DNA from: Phyllobacterium myrsinacearum | GTDB taxonomy: Bacteria; Pseudomonadota; Alphaproteobacteria; Rhizobiales; Rhizobiaceae | DNA length: 64,000 bases | Assembly: GCF_014138285.1 (NCBI RefSeq) | Contig: NZ_JACGXN010000009.1 | Coordinates: 124,001-188,000, forward strand | Direction of reading: 5' to 3' | The notes under the pieces: generated by a model | Seen by the model: only the letters and a program-made list of their open reading frames with translations | Database searches by the model: none | What the model was told of the DNA's origin: nothing | Position numbers and translations under genes: made by a program | Part shown: positions 52,079 to 61,882 of the stretch, piece by piece | Position numbering within the stretch: the stretch's first letter is position 1 | How the letters are laid out: the number at the start of each line of letters is the position of its first letter

Positions 52079-52921
52079 ATGGCATTTCGTACGATCATCG
52101 CTTTTATCCGCAGCGAACGCGAGGCAGGCAGAGTAATGGGCGCCGCGAAGCTGATCGCCTCCTCAAGCGAACGCACGCACATTATCGGTCTCTATACGGT
52201 ACCTTCTCCTATCGTTTATGCGGATCCGACGGGTTTTGCCGATACGACACTGTTTGAGGCACACGAGCAGCGCCATAAGGAAAATTCCGAGGCGATCGCC
52301 GCGTTGTTCAACCAGGAAATGGGCAAAGGCACCATTTCCCACGAGTTCCGTATTGTCCGCTCCGAAAGCAGCAGTCCATCGGCAGGTGTAACTCAAAGCG
52401 CCCTGCGCGCTGATATCATCATCGCGGGTCAACCTGATCCCGATGATCCGGACAGTGTGAATGATGTAACCGATCCGCTTGTCATGGAAAGCGGACGTCC
52501 CGTGCTGTTCGTTCCCTACAAGACCGAACTCCCGAAGAAAATCGGCCGCGTGCTCGTCGCCTTCAACGGCAAACGGGAGGCATCGCGCGCTGCCTTCGAT
52601 TCCCTGCCCTTCCTGATCAAGGCAGAACGTACCGATGTCGTCTGGGTCGACCCAAAGAAAACCACTGATCCGAACATGGATATTCCCGGCACGCCGCTCT
52701 CGGATGCACTGCGCCGTCATGGCGTCAACGTGAATCCGTTCACGATTGAATCCAGTGGCGAAGCGACGGACAAGATCCTGCGACGCAAGATTGCCGATGA
52801 CAAAGTGGATCTGATCGTCATGGGCGCCTACAGCCAGTCGCGACTGAAAGAGTGGGTATTCGGCGGCGTGACGAGTTCATTCATATCGGACATGCCCTGT
52901 CTGACCCTTATGTCACGCTGA
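52079..52921 (+). CDS. Universal stress protein (tandem domain)
   Basis: 280-residue cytoplasmic protein consisting of two Usp repeats. The first (1-145) is degenerate, with ADIIIAGQPDPDD where the ATP loop would be. The second (150-280) ends DLIVMGAYSQSRLKEWVFGG, matching the GxxGxxxxxGS-type site imperfectly. Family members respond to starvation and oxidative or hypoxic stress. GGAGGCC precedes the ATG at 52079. It is upstream of gpt, 161 bases apart. ATP binding is uncertain. Confidence 0.82.
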   Translation: MAFRTIIAFIRSEREAGRVMGAAKLIASSSERTHIIGLYTVPSPIVYADPTGFADTTLFEAHEQRHKENSEAIAALFNQEMGKGTISHEFRIVRSESSSPSAGVTQSALRADIIIAGQPDPDDPDSVNDVTDPLVMESGRPVLFVPYKTELPKKIGRVLVAFNGKREASRAAFDSLPFLIKAERTDVVWVDPKKTTDPNMDIPGTPLSDALRRHGVNVNPFTIESSGEATDKILRRKIADDKVDLIVMGAYSQSRLKEWVFGGVTSSFISDMPCLTLMSR

Positions 52922-53082
52922 GCGATTAAGCTCATACAGCCGTAAATCACATGTTTCTGCCCACTCGGAAGCGGCAGGCTGCGCAAGCAGCTTGCCACGG
53001 ACAGGCATTTCCAGCTATTGCGAAATGCATTCCCTAGCGGATTAGCCTCCGCCTGTTTCGTGTTTACCTGATGGAGTGCGCC

Positions 53083-53580
53083 ATGTCTCTTCCCGATAAA
53101 GCTTTTCCGGTTTCCTGGGACCAATTCCATCGGGATGCCCGTGCCTTGGCCTGGCGTGTTGCAGGCATGCAGCGCGAATGGCGCGCAATGGTTGCCATCA
53201 CCCGTGGCGGCCTTGTACCAGCGGCCATCATCTGCCGCGAACTCGGCATCCGTATGATCGAGACGGTTTGCATCGCCTCCTACCATGATTATGAGGAACA
53301 GGGCGAGTTGAAGGTCCTGAAAGATGTCGATCCGCGCCTGCTCGAAAACGAAGGTGACGGTATTCTGGTTATCGACGACCTGACCGATACGGGTAAAACG
53401 GCAGCTGTCGTGCGTGCCATGATGCCGAAGGCGCATTTTGCAACTGTTTACGCCAAACCGAAAGGCCGCCCGCTCATCGATACTTTCGTAACGGAAGTCT
53501 CACAGGACACGTGGATTTACTTCCCATGGGACATGGGCCTGACCTATCAGGAACCGATCACCAAGGGTCATCGGGGTTAG
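53083..53580 (+). CDS. gpt: Xanthine-guanine phosphoribosyltransferase
   Basis: 165-residue purine salvage enzyme that joins xanthine or guanine to PRPP. The PRPP-binding loop is [11 protein letters not shown] (96-106), with the N-terminal [10 protein letters not shown] phosphate-binding loop (38-47) and the C-terminal base-recognition segment [10 protein letters not shown]. The short, Gpt-like length distinguishes it from HPRT. ATG at 53083; a start four codons upstream is also possible. It is convergent with corA, three bases apart. Confidence 0.92.
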   Translation: MSLPDKAFPVSWDQFHRDARALAWRVAGMQREWRAMVAITRGGLVPAAIICRELGIRMIETVCIASYHDYEEQGELKVLKDVDPRLLENEGDGILVIDDLTDTGKTAAVVRAMMPKAHFATVYAKPKGRPLIDTFVTEVSQDTWIYFPWDMGLTYQEPITKGHRG

Positions 53581-53583
53581 CCC

Positions 53584-54627
53584 CTAGAGCCAACCGTTCT
53601 TGCGGAACCGCCAGTAGAGCACAAGGCACAGCACCGCGATAAAGCCCATGACCTCATAGTAACCCATGGGGTCGTCAAGCTCGGGCATATAGTGGAAGTT
53701 CATGCCGTAAATTCCCGCAATCGCCGTCGGGACAGCCAGAATGGCCGCCCAGGATGCCAGCCGCTTGGCGATGGCGGTTTCCTGGCTCTGGCCGACAAGC
53801 AAGCTTGCCTCGAAGGCAAAAGCCAGCACCTCGCGCAACCCGTCGATCTTTTCCTGCACGGTGCGCACGTGGTCGGTGACGTCCCGAAACAGCGGTTGCA
53901 TTCCGGTTTGTATCTGCGGCAGATCTGTATTGCTCAGGCGTCCGCACACATCCACCAGCGGTCCGACAGCGTTGCGCAGCCGCAAAAGATCGCGGCGCAA
54001 CATATAGAGCCGCTCGAGATCGGCACCGGTCATTGGCTTCGTAAGAACTCTATCCTCGATCGATTCAACCTCGTCGTGAATGGCTTCAAGCACCGGCATG
54101 TAGTTATCGACGATGAAATCGAGAATGGCATAGAGAATGAAGTCCTCGCCCTTGGACAGCGCATATGGCGATGTCTCCCAGTGCTTTCGCACCGCCGTGT
54201 AGGATGTTGAAGCGCCATGGCGGACGCTGACGATGTAACCTTTGCCCAGAAAAACATGCGTTTCACCAAAAGCAACCCGACCGTCTATCAATTGGGCCGT
54301 GCGGGCAACGACAAAGATCGCATCGCCATACTGTTCCAGTTTCGGGCGCTGATGCGCGTGTTCCGCGTCTTCAATGGCAAGACTATGCAGATTGAACTGT
54401 TTCTGAACCCGGTGCAGGAGTTCGCCATCGGGCTCCAGAAGTCCAATCCACACCACATGCCCTTCCTTGAGTGCCCAATCACCCGCATCGTCAATGGCGA
54501 TATCGGCAACCCGCTGGCCGTTGGCATATACACAGGAAGCGATAACGCTCGCCCCCTCGTCATGCAGGCCTGCGGCATCGGAAAATGACGAAGCCCCGTC
54601 GTCATCGGCGGATCGCGAAAATACCAT
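53584..54627 (-). CDS. corA: CorA-family magnesium/cobalt transporter
   Basis: 347-residue channel subunit. A long N-terminal cytoplasmic domain (1-285) with the coiled region EAIHDEVESIEDRVL, then two C-terminal transmembrane helices (about 287-306 and 322-340). The signature motif YGMN is at 307-310, followed by the acidic loop MPELDDPMG that lies at the pore mouth. It imports Mg2+, Co2+ or Ni2+; some homologues export. GGAGGCGC precedes the ATG. Confidence 0.93.
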   Translation of the reverse strand: MVFSRSADDDGASSFSDAAGLHDEGASVIASCVYANGQRVADIAIDDAGDWALKEGHVVWIGLLEPDGELLHRVQKQFNLHSLAIEDAEHAHQRPKLEQYGDAIFVVARTAQLIDGRVAFGETHVFLGKGYIVSVRHGASTSYTAVRKHWETSPYALSKGEDFILYAILDFIVDNYMPVLEAIHDEVESIEDRVLTKPMTGADLERLYMLRRDLLRLRNAVGPLVDVCGRLSNTDLPQIQTGMQPLFRDVTDHVRTVQEKIDGLREVLAFAFEASLLVGQSQETAIAKRLASWAAILAVPTAIAGIYGMNFHYMPELDDPMGYYEVMGFIAVLCLVLYWRFRKNGWL

Positions 54628-54872
54628 TGCGCCTCCCAGTGTGTCGTTGGGAGACAGATTACGCCCAGAGGCCGGTCCTTGCCAATCTTATCATTTGGTC
54701 GAATGGATTCCCCGCGATCTCTGTGCTTTTTTATGTTGTGATTTTTTTGCACTGCTGTTCAAAAAATCGACACAAGTCGCATATAAGCTAGGAACAGTAG
54801 TCATTGAGTGATTGCGGTTTCCGAGAATCGGTTCACAATCCTTGAAACAAAGCGCAAAAAAAGAGCGGAGCA

Positions 54873-55355
54873 TTGAATTTAAATTACACCAACGAGATTG
54901 TGACTGAAAAGCGGATCGAAATGCCGGACGGCAGGATTCGCCAGGTTGCTGCGCTCGTTTACCGGGTCAAAAAGCACCAGACAGAGATACTTCTGATCAC
55001 CAGTCGCGGCACTGGGCGATGGGTGTTGCCCAAGGGCTGGCCGCAGGTTGGTAAAACCTTTGCTCTTTCTGCCTATACCGAAGCTTACGAAGAAGCCGGT
55101 GCCCGCGGCGAGATCGCTCCTTTCTCCATTGGTGCCTATCGCTATGAAAAACACGATATGAGCGAAGGGGCATGCGGCGATTTCATCGTTGATGTCTTCC
55201 CAATGCATTTTTCCCATCAGGAAAAGAACTGGCCGGAACGCGGCGAACGTCGCCTTGAGTGGGTTAGCGTTGAAGAATGCGCCCGCCGGGTTGAAGAACC
55301 GGAACTAAAGGCCCTTATTGCGAGTTTTGATCCGGCGCTTGTCACCCTGCGCTGA
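54873..55355 (+). CDS. Nudix hydrolase
   Basis: 160-residue Nudix-fold hydrolase. The box lies at 55-77, from GWPQVGKTFALSAYTEAYEE. The catalytic glutamates of the EAYEEAG part are kept, but two canonical positions are changed: Glu at position 7 is Lys, and the Arg before the first catalytic Glu is Thr. PKGW before the box suggests diphosphoinositol- or ADP-ribose-type relatives. The start is TTG at 54873 with GCGGAG upstream. Substrate unknown. Confidence 0.82.
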   Translation: MNLNYTNEIVTEKRIEMPDGRIRQVAALVYRVKKHQTEILLITSRGTGRWVLPKGWPQVGKTFALSAYTEAYEEAGARGEIAPFSIGAYRYEKHDMSEGACGDFIVDVFPMHFSHQEKNWPERGERRLEWVSVEECARRVEEPELKALIASFDPALVTLR

Positions 55356-55374
55356 TTTCGACAGGACACGCTCT

Positions 55375-55971
55375 ATGAACCGCCTCCCCCTTTCGCTCGC
55401 TTTTGTCGTGATGATTTCCTGTCCTGCCTTGGCGCTCGATAATGTGACGCTGCAGAAAATTGAGCATGGCTGCATCGACGAGACTGCATCCTCATCGCCG
55501 GAAGAGCGAATCAGCAACTGTACAAACTGGATCGACAACGCGCCTAACGATGCACGGGCCAAGGCCTATTATGACAGGGGCAACGCCTATCTCGATGCGC
55601 AGAAACTCGACCTTGCCGTTGCCGATTATTCCCATGCCATCAGCCTGAAACCCGACTTTAAAGAGGCCTATTACAGCCGCGGCTATACCAGGCATGATTT
55701 GGGCGACTACGATCACGCGATCGAAGATTACGATACGGTACTCAAGCTGGTGCCTGACGATGTTGATAGTCTGTATGGCAAGGCCTATGCCTATCAAAAG
55801 AAGGGCGATCTCGACGCGGCTATTGCTGGATATACATCTGTCATTCACCTGAAGCCGGATTATCCCACCGCCTATTACAACCGGGCCATCGCATACAATG
55901 CCAAGGGCGATACGGAAAATGCAACACGCGATGCGCTTGAATACGAGCGGCAGAAGAGCAAGACCCCATAA
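55375..55971 (+). CDS. Secreted TPR-repeat protein
   Basis: 198-residue protein. Signal peptide MNRLPLSLAFVVMISCPALA-L, then a Cys-containing linker and about four tetratricopeptide repeats (ARAKAYYDRGNAYLDAQKLD, KEAYYSRGYTRHDLGDYDHA, SLYGKAYAYQKKGDLDAA, TAYYNRAIAYNAKGDTENA). The repeat scaffold suggests protein binding in the periplasm. It lies 19 bases after the Nudix gene on the same strand, so probably the same transcript. No specific function can be named. Confidence 0.8.
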   Translation: MNRLPLSLAFVVMISCPALALDNVTLQKIEHGCIDETASSSPEERISNCTNWIDNAPNDARAKAYYDRGNAYLDAQKLDLAVADYSHAISLKPDFKEAYYSRGYTRHDLGDYDHAIEDYDTVLKLVPDDVDSLYGKAYAYQKKGDLDAAIAGYTSVIHLKPDYPTAYYNRAIAYNAKGDTENATRDALEYERQKSKTP

Positions 55972-56049
55972 TAAATAGCGTCGGGCTCCTTTTCGAACAT
56001 CGTTCTGCAATGTCAGCCGGCTGTTGAAAAAACAGCAAAGTTCTCCCCG

Positions 56050-56058
56050 TTATCCACA
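56050..56058 (+). promoter_or_regulatory. Perfect DnaA box upstream of nrdJ
   Basis: TTATCCACA matches the consensus DnaA-binding sequence exactly, 58 bases before the putative promoter. DnaA controls ribonucleotide reductase genes in several bacteria. Confidence 0.55.
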
Positions 56059-56060
56059 TA

Positions 56061-56087
56061 TGTGACACACAAGATGTTGCGGTCACA
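56061..56087. promoter_or_regulatory. Inverted repeat TGTGAC-N15-GTCACA
   Basis: Perfect six-base arms at 56061-56066 and 56082-56087, just after the DnaA box. The same arms recur at 56356-56384. The binding protein is unknown. Confidence 0.45.
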
Positions 56088-56161
56088 AATATGTAAAAAA
56101 CTAATTCTTGACGCTGACCCCCGAGTCACTTTTTATAGGGCAGTCGTTGCGTTTGTGGCGT

Positions 56162-56191
56162 GACCGGGGAGTAATGTGACCGGTCTTTTTT
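56162..56191 (+). terminator. Hairpin with T-run in the nrdJ leader
   Basis: GACCGG / CCGGTC with a 12-base loop, followed by six T residues, about 25 bases after the predicted promoter. It could be an attenuator, or the end of the upstream TPR transcript. Confidence 0.45.
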
Positions 56192-56313
56192 CCAGTTTAT
56201 GCAGTGTTTTTCAGAGCTTGCGCCCTATGGCGCACGCTGTTGGTGACCTGCGTTTGCGAGACGGAATTGACCACCGTGCACAGAGGAATATTTGTTGGGT
56301 AAATGGTGTCTTA

Positions 56314-56329
56314 ACACAATATTTAGTGT
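56314..56329. promoter_or_regulatory. NrdR box
   Basis: ACACAATATTTAGTGT matches the NrdR consensus acaCwAtATaTwGtgt at 15 of 16 positions. A degenerate copy begins 31 bases earlier (56283), the three-helical-turn spacing typical of paired NrdR boxes. Confidence 0.75.
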
Positions 56330-56355
56330 TTACAGGTAGATTGCACACCAGATAA

Positions 56356-56384
56356 TGTGACACTCTCAATTGGGGCGAGTCACA
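56356..56384. promoter_or_regulatory. Inverted repeat TGTGAC-N17-GTCACA
   Basis: Second occurrence of the same arms (56356-56361 and 56379-56384), with a spacer two bases longer than the first copy. Confidence 0.4.
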
Positions 56385-56540
56385 AAACAGGCGTCAAAAA
56401 ATGGGCCGCCACGCCCGAAACTGAAGCGGGATGCCGCATCGATGACGGGCCATGGCGACAGAACCGGATTCAGGCACTGAATTCGGATAGGGCGGGTTTG
56501 TGTTCTTGGTGCGCGGAACTCTTCACATAGCGCCTGATGA

Positions 56541-56556
56541 ACACTATATATAGAGA
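56541..56556. promoter_or_regulatory. Second NrdR-like box next to the nrdJ start
   Basis: ACACTATATATAGAGA matches the NrdR consensus at 14 of 16 positions and lies 15 bases before the nrdJ ATG, where it could also affect ribosome access. Confidence 0.6.
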
Positions 56557-56570
56557 CAAGGACGAAACAG

Positions 56571-59500
56571 ATGCGGATCGAACGGCGTTTTACCAAAGAG
56601 AATCAATCAGCCTATGCGGACATTGAGTTCCGTGTAGCGACGAGCGAGATCAAGAATCCTGACGGCTCTGTTGTATTCCGTCTGGAAAATATTGACGTGC
56701 CGGCCCAGTTCAGTCAGGTCGCCGCTGATATTCTCGCCCAGAAATATTTCCGCAAGGCGGGTGTACCGGCCAAGCTGAAGAAGGTTGAGGAAAACTCCAT
56801 CCCTTCATGGCTATGGCGTTCGGTTGCCGATGAAGAAGCCTTGGCGGCACTGCCAGCTGATGAGCGTTATGGCTCGGAAATGGATGCGCGCCAGGTTTTT
56901 GATCGCCTCGCCGGCACCTGGACCTACTGGGGCTGGAAAGGCAAATATTTCGATTCGGAGGAAGACGCCCTCGCCTTCCGCGATGAACTTGCCTACATGC
57001 TTGCCACCCAGCGCGTCGCTCCCAATTCGCCGCAATGGTTCAATACCGGCCTGCATTGGGCCTATGGCATCGACGGCCCCGGTCAGGGCCACTACTATGT
57101 CGACCCGGACACCGGCAAGCTGACGAAGTCCAAGTCGTCCTATGAACATCCCCAGCCGCATGCCTGCTTCATCCAGTCCGTCGCTGACGATCTGGTCAAT
57201 GAAGGCGGCATCATGGATTTGTGGGTGCGCGAAGCGCGCCTGTTCAAATACGGCTCCGGCACCGGCTCCAATTTCTCGTTCCTGCGCGGCGAAGGCGAAA
57301 AGCTTTCTGGCGGTGGACGCTCATCCGGGCTGATGTCCTTCCTGAAAATCGGTGACCGCGCAGCTGGCGCCATCAAGTCAGGCGGCACAACCCGTCGCGC
57401 CGCCAAGATGGTGGTGGTTGATGTCGACCACCCGGATATCGAAGAATATATCGACTGGAAGGTGAAGGAAGAGCAGAAGGTTGCCGCGCTCGTTACCGGT
57501 TCCAAGATCGTCAAGCAGCATCTGACGGCCATCATGAAGGCTTGCGTCAACTGCGAGGCTGACAATGGTGATTGCTACGAACCAGCCAAGAACCCGGCGC
57601 TGAAGCGCGAGATCAAGGCTGCGAAGAAGAATCAGGTTCCGGAAAACTATATCTATCGCGTTATCCAGTTTGCCAAGCAGGGCTACACGGATATCGACTT
57701 CAAGACTTACGATACCGATTGGGATTCAGAAGCCTATCTCACCGTTGCCGGCCAGAACTCCAATAACTCCGTCTCGCTCAAGGATGAATTCCTGCGCGCT
57801 GTGGAAAATGACGGCGACTGGAACCTGACCGCCCGCAAGGACGGCAAGGTCATGAAGACCCTGAAGGCACGCGATCTCTGGGAAAAAATCGGCTACGCCG
57901 CATGGGCTTCAGCTGATCCGGGCCTGCACTTCAACACCACGATGAACGACTGGCACACCTGCCCGGCAGCTGGCCCGATCCGCGCATCGAATCCGTGCTC
58001 GGAATATATGTTCCTTGACGATACGGCCTGTAATCTAGCTTCGATCAACCTGCTGACCTATCGCGCCAAGGACGGCAAGTTCGACATCACGGGTTACGAG
58101 CACACAGCACGCCTGTGGACCATCGTTCTCGAAATCTCTGTCATGATGGCACAGTTCCCGTCCAAGGAAATTGCCAAGCTTTCCTATGAATACCGCACGC
58201 TCGGTCTTGGCTACGCCAACATCGGCGGTCTGCTGATGACTTCGGGCATTCCCTATGACAGTGCTGAAGGTCGCGCCATCGGCGGTGCCCTGACCGCCAT
58301 CATGACCGGCATTTCCTATGCTACCTCGGCTGAAATGGCCAAGGAGCTCGGTGCTTTCAACGGTTACGCGCCAAATGCCGCCAACATGCTGCGCGTCATC
58401 CGCAACCATCGGCGTGCGGCCCATGGCGAAAAGCAGGGCTACGAAGGCCTCGCCGTCAACCCGGTCGCGCTGATTGCCTCCGATTGCCCGGATCAGGACC
58501 TGATCACCCATGCCCGTTCGGCCTGGGACAAGGCACTGGAGCTCGGCGAAAAGCATGGCTATCGCAATGCACAGGCGACTGTCATCGCGCCGACAGGCAC
58601 GATCGGCCTTGTCATGGACTGCGATACGACAGGCATCGAGCCAGATTTCGCTCTGGTCAAGTTCAAGAAACTCGCCGGTGGTGGTTACTTCAAGATCATC
58701 AACCGCGCTGTTCCGGAAGCTCTGCGTACGCTCGGTTATTCCGAAAGCCAGATCGCTGAAATCGAAGCATATGCCGTGGGCCACGGCAATCTCAACCAGG
58801 CACCCGCTGTCAATCCGGGCTCGCTGAAGGCCAAAGGCTTTACCGACGAGATCATCGCAACGCTGAATACAGCGCTGAAGTCAGCCTTTGACATCAAGTT
58901 CGCTGTGAACAAATGGACTGTGGGCGAAGATTTCGCCAAGAATGTCCTTGGTTTCACCGATGAGCAGCTCAATGATTTCTCCTTCGAAATGTTGCCGGCA
59001 CTCGGCTTCTCCAAAAAGGAAATTGAAGCCGCCAACATCCACATCTGCGGTGCGATGACGCTGGAAGGTGCTCCCTTCCTCAAGGAAGAGCATTATCCGG
59101 TTTTCGATTGCGCCAATCCTTGCGGCAAGATCGGCAAGCGTTATCTCTCGGTCGACAGCCACATCCGCATGATGGCCGCTGCCCAGCCCTTCATTTCAGG
59201 TGCGATCTCCAAGACGATCAACATGGCCAATGAAGCAACGGTAGATGATTGCAAGGCCGCTTACATGCTGTCATGGAAGCTGGCACTGAAGGCCAATGCG
59301 CTTTATCGCGATGGTTCGAAGCTGTCGCAGCCGTTGAACTCCTCTGTCCTTGCCGATGTGGATGATGATGAAGACGATGCAATCGAGGCGCTGATCGAGG
59401 CTCCTGCCGCTGCCCGTGCTGTTCAGGTCACGGAAAAGATCGTCGAACGCATCATCGAGAAATACATCCACGACCGCGAAAAACTGCCGAACCGCCGCAA

Positions 59501-60353
59501 GGGTTACACCCAGAAGGCAGTCGTTGGCGGTCACAAGGTCTATCTGCGCACCGGCGAATTCGATGACGGCCGCCTCGGCGAGATCTTCATCGACATGCAT
59601 AAGGAAGGTGCTGCTTTCCGTGCGATGATGAACAACTTTGCCATCGCCATCTCGCTTGGTCTGCAATATGGCGTGCCGCTGGAAGAATATGTGGAGGCGT
59701 TCACCTTCACCAAGTTCGAACCAGCCGGCATGGTTCAGGGCAACGACGCGATCAAGAACGCCACATCGATCCTCGACTATGTGTTCCGTGAACTGGCTGT
59801 CTCTTACCTCGACCGCCATGACCTCGCTCATGTGGATCAGTCCGACTTCTCCAACACCTCGCTGGGTCGCGGTATTTCCGAAGGCAAGACCGAGCCGGTT
59901 TCCAAGGGTTTGACCCGTGGTGCCGTGCTGAAAATGGTCAGCCCCGGCGCTCCTGATCCCAAGGGTTTTGGTGCAGGAACACCGAAGGCCGTCATGGCTT
60001 CGAATGTAACCGCACTTGCAACCCGCTCTTCCGTAGCTGTTGCAGCCAAGCCGGTTGTCGCCCAGGCGCAGGAAGAGGCCACCGGCTTCAAACGCGACTA
60101 TGAGGAACGCGCCAAGGATCATGCCGAGGAAGATGCTCATGCGGCATCCGCCCTGTTTGATGATCTGAATGCAGAGTCCGCCGCGGAGGAAGCCAAGGCT
60201 GAAGCAAAGAAAGTCATGTCTGATCGCCGCATCAAGTCGATGATGCAGGGCTATACGGGCGACAGCTGCTCCGAATGTTCAAACTTCACCATGGTGCGGA
60301 ATGGCACGTGCCTGAAGTGTGATACATGCGGAAGCACAAGTGGATGCAGCTAA
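56571..60353 (+). CDS. nrdJ: Vitamin B12-dependent class II ribonucleotide reductase
   Basis: 1260-residue enzyme that reduces ribonucleotides to deoxyribonucleotides using adenosylcobalamin. Active-site residues: redox Cys199 (HACFIQS), then Asn474, Cys476 and Glu478 (NPCSEY), the thiyl-radical cysteine and its partners. [15 protein letters not shown] and [19 protein letters not shown] are family signatures. The C-terminal 28 residues carry a CxxC...CxxC cluster ([15 protein letters not shown]) for zinc or redox relay. Two NrdR boxes precede the gene. It is the last core gene before the CBASS operon. Confidence 0.96.
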   Translation: MRIERRFTKENQSAYADIEFRVATSEIKNPDGSVVFRLENIDVPAQFSQVAADILAQKYFRKAGVPAKLKKVEENSIPSWLWRSVADEEALAALPADERYGSEMDARQVFDRLAGTWTYWGWKGKYFDSEEDALAFRDELAYMLATQRVAPNSPQWFNTGLHWAYGIDGPGQGHYYVDPDTGKLTKSKSSYEHPQPHACFIQSVADDLVNEGGIMDLWVREARLFKYGSGTGSNFSFLRGEGEKLSGGGRSSGLMSFLKIGDRAAGAIKSGGTTRRAAKMVVVDVDHPDIEEYIDWKVKEEQKVAALVTGSKIVKQHLTAIMKACVNCEADNGDCYEPAKNPALKREIKAAKKNQVPENYIYRVIQFAKQGYTDIDFKTYDTDWDSEAYLTVAGQNSNNSVSLKDEFLRAVENDGDWNLTARKDGKVMKTLKARDLWEKIGYAAWASADPGLHFNTTMNDWHTCPAAGPIRASNPCSEYMFLDDTACNLASINLLTYRAKDGKFDITGYEHTARLWTIVLEISVMMAQFPSKEIAKLSYEYRTLGLGYANIGGLLMTSGIPYDSAEGRAIGGALTAIMTGISYATSAEMAKELGAFNGYAPNAANMLRVIRNHRRAAHGEKQGYEGLAVNPVALIASDCPDQDLITHARSAWDKALELGEKHGYRNAQATVIAPTGTIGLVMDCDTTGIEPDFALVKFKKLAGGGYFKIINRAVPEALRTLGYSESQIAEIEAYAVGHGNLNQAPAVNPGSLKAKGFTDEIIATLNTALKSAFDIKFAVNKWTVGEDFAKNVLGFTDEQLNDFSFEMLPALGFSKKEIEAANIHICGAMTLEGAPFLKEEHYPVFDCANPCGKIGKRYLSVDSHIRMMAAAQPFISGAISKTINMANEATVDDCKAAYMLSWKLALKANALYRDGSKLSQPLNSSVLADVDDDEDDAIEALIEAPAAARAVQVTEKIVERIIEKYIHDREKLPNRRKGYTQKAVVGGHKVYLRTGEFDDGRLGEIFIDMHKEGAAFRAMMNNFAIAISLGLQYGVPLEEYVEAFTFTKFEPAGMVQGNDAIKNATSILDYVFRELAVSYLDRHDLAHVDQSDFSNTSLGRGISEGKTEPVSKGLTRGAVLKMVSPGAPDPKGFGAGTPKAVMASNVTALATRSSVAVAAKPVVAQAQEEATGFKRDYEERAKDHAEEDAHAASALFDDLNAESAAEEAKAEAKKVMSDRRIKSMMQGYTGDSCSECSNFTMVRNGTCLKCDTCGSTSGCS

Positions 60354-60730
60354 GCATGCCGAGTTGGCATCCTAGTTGTCGGCAAACACATAGGTTGGCA
60401 TGATTTAGCCAAAGGTTGCCTCAAAGCCAGGTTTCCCCCTTATTGGGGCAACCTGATCAGGTGGAGTAGGGTTAGTGATGGCCGCTGTGAGAACTGCCAA
60501 GCCGAACACACCCGCCAGACAAAATCAAAGTAGGCCCGACCGCTATTCAAGAATAAACATGGTTGAGAGATCGCTTGAGAACAAAAAGTGATCAAAGAAC
60601 GCCGAGCGATAAAATGCTGCAAAAAATTTACGAGAGGATTCAAGTCGCCGATCTCCCAGTTAGCTGAGCACCATGCCCACTCAACTCGTTTGGCGAAAAC
60701 CGCTCAGATACAAATCAGGAACCTATTGAA
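60354..60730. other. Junction between nrdJ and the CBASS operon
   Basis: 377 bases without a credible gene. The first part has terminator-like hairpins: ATGCC/GGCAT just after the nrdJ stop, and GGTTGCC (60414-60420) pairing with GGCAACC (60447-60453). At 60632-60677 a tRNA-like fragment occurs. The rest presumably holds the CBASS promoter. Confidence 0.6.
60632..60677 (-). other. tRNA-like fragment, possible attachment-site remnant
   Basis: GAGAGGATTCAAGTCGCC resembles a T-arm read on the minus strand, and CTCCCAGTTAGCTGAGCAC resembles a D-arm. The anticodon arm that should lie between is missing, so it is not a working tRNA. tRNA ends are frequent integration sites, but no integrase is present. 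Confidence 0.25.
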
Positions 60731-61882
60731 ATGGCCGAATTTGATACCACTCTTGCCAGCGATAATAACGAGACGAAGAAAACACCGTATCGCGTTCTCT
60801 CCGTTGACGGTGGCGGAATGCGAGGCATTTACACAGCAGCGTTTTTAGAGCACCTCGTTGATCAATATCGCCAGATAAGGGGAGCGGAGAATCTCGATCT
60901 CGGGGCCGGATTCGATCTGATTACCGGAACCAGTACAGGCGCGATTATCGCTTGTGGTGCAGCGATCGGCCGTCCGATGGGCGATATGGTAAAACTCTAC
61001 AGAGACTGGGGACCAAAGATTTTCCCAGAACGGATAGTCAAAACAAAGTCCAAGTTGATTGCCAGGGCGCTGAAAGGAGGAAGTGTCGTACGAGCAGGAG
61101 ACGCAGCCCTTCGGAAGGCGCTTGAAGATGAACTTGGCGAAATAACTATGCTCGATGTTTATCAAAAGCGTGGCATCTCCCTATCTATTCCCGCGGTAGC
61201 TATGAGCACACACCGATCATATGTCTTTAAGAAAACACGCACGAGCGGAGTGCGCGACGATCATCACAAGCTAACCGACGCCTGTCTAGCGTCCAGCGCG
61301 GCTCCCATCTTCAGATCAATGGCACCAGTCAATAAGCCCGGTGGAAAACACGGACAGTACGAAGTTTTCGTAGATGGCGGTCTGTGGGCCAACAATCCAG
61401 TGATGGTCGGAATGCTCGACGCACTTATGAACGCATCCGACGATCAGCCAATCGAAATCTTCTCGTTGGGCACGTGCTCACGTCCGGAAGGAGAACAAAT
61501 TGCCGCTACGGATGTACATCGATCGATGTTGCAGTGGAATCTCGGAGCTGAGGTGGCCTCGATCAGTATCACCGCCCAAGAGTTCGCATTCGACAACATG
61601 GCTCGCATGTTCGCGAACGTGCTAACCCGATGTGGGCGTACCGTCCATCACATTCGTTTCCCGAAGCAGGATATCCCTGCCGCCAAACTCAAGTATCTCG
61701 GCCTTGACGATACACGTCCCGAAGCAATGAGCGCACTTATCGGACAAGCATCTACCGATGCGGACATGGTCAAGAGCGCTTGCGATGACCCCAGCAACGC
61801 CCAAGGCCGCCTCATACACGCACTCATGATGTCACTGCCCATAATGCCAGAGACAGGCATTCCGAAGGATTTCTTCCAATGA
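60731..61882 (+). CDS. capV: CapV-like patatin phospholipase, CBASS effector
   Basis: 383-residue patatin-fold lipase. The oxyanion loop DGGGMRG is at 26-32, the nucleophile elbow GTSTG at 66-70 (Ser68), and the catalytic Asp in VDGGLWANNP (Asp215), so the Ser-Asp dyad is complete. In CBASS such enzymes are switched on by a cyclic dinucleotide (3',3'-cGAMP in Vibrio) and degrade the inner membrane of infected cells. The stop overlaps the CD-NTase start (ATGA), giving coupled translation. Codons are more A+T-rich than in nrdJ. The activating ligand is unknown here. Confidence 0.92.
   Translation: MAEFDTTLASDNNETKKTPYRVLSVDGGGMRGIYTAAFLEHLVDQYRQIRGAENLDLGAGFDLITGTSTGAIIACGAAIGRPMGDMVKLYRDWGPKIFPERIVKTKSKLIARALKGGSVVRAGDAALRKALEDELGEITMLDVYQKRGISLSIPAVAMSTHRSYVFKKTRTSGVRDDHHKLTDACLASSAAPIFRSMAPVNKPGGKHGQYEVFVDGGLWANNPVMVGMLDALMNASDDQPIEIFSLGTCSRPEGEQIAATDVHRSMLQWNLGAEVASISITAQEFAFDNMARMFANVLTRCGRTVHHIRFPKQDIPAAKLKYLGLDDTRPEAMSALIGQASTDADMVKSACDDPSNAQGRLIHALMMSLPIMPETGIPKDFFQ

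Larger units (their letters stand above)
55972..56570. other. Long regulatory leader of nrdJ
   Basis: 599 bases with no credible gene. A sigma-70-like promoter (TTGACG, 18 bases, TTTATA at 56108-56137) would give a leader of over 400 bases. It holds a DnaA box, two NrdR-box matches plus a degenerate third, repeated TGTGAC/GTCACA inverted repeats, and a hairpin followed by T residues. I see no cobalamin riboswitch core. Confidence 0.6.

Noticed and set aside
56140-56570. Cobalamin riboswitch ahead of the B12-dependent reductase
   Set aside because: I looked for the B12 box and the conserved junction and found neither; NrdR boxes explain control better.
60588-60848. Plus-strand frame overlapping the start of capV
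   Set aside because: The translation over the tRNA-like segment is of the type spurious frames give, and capV begins inside it in another frame.
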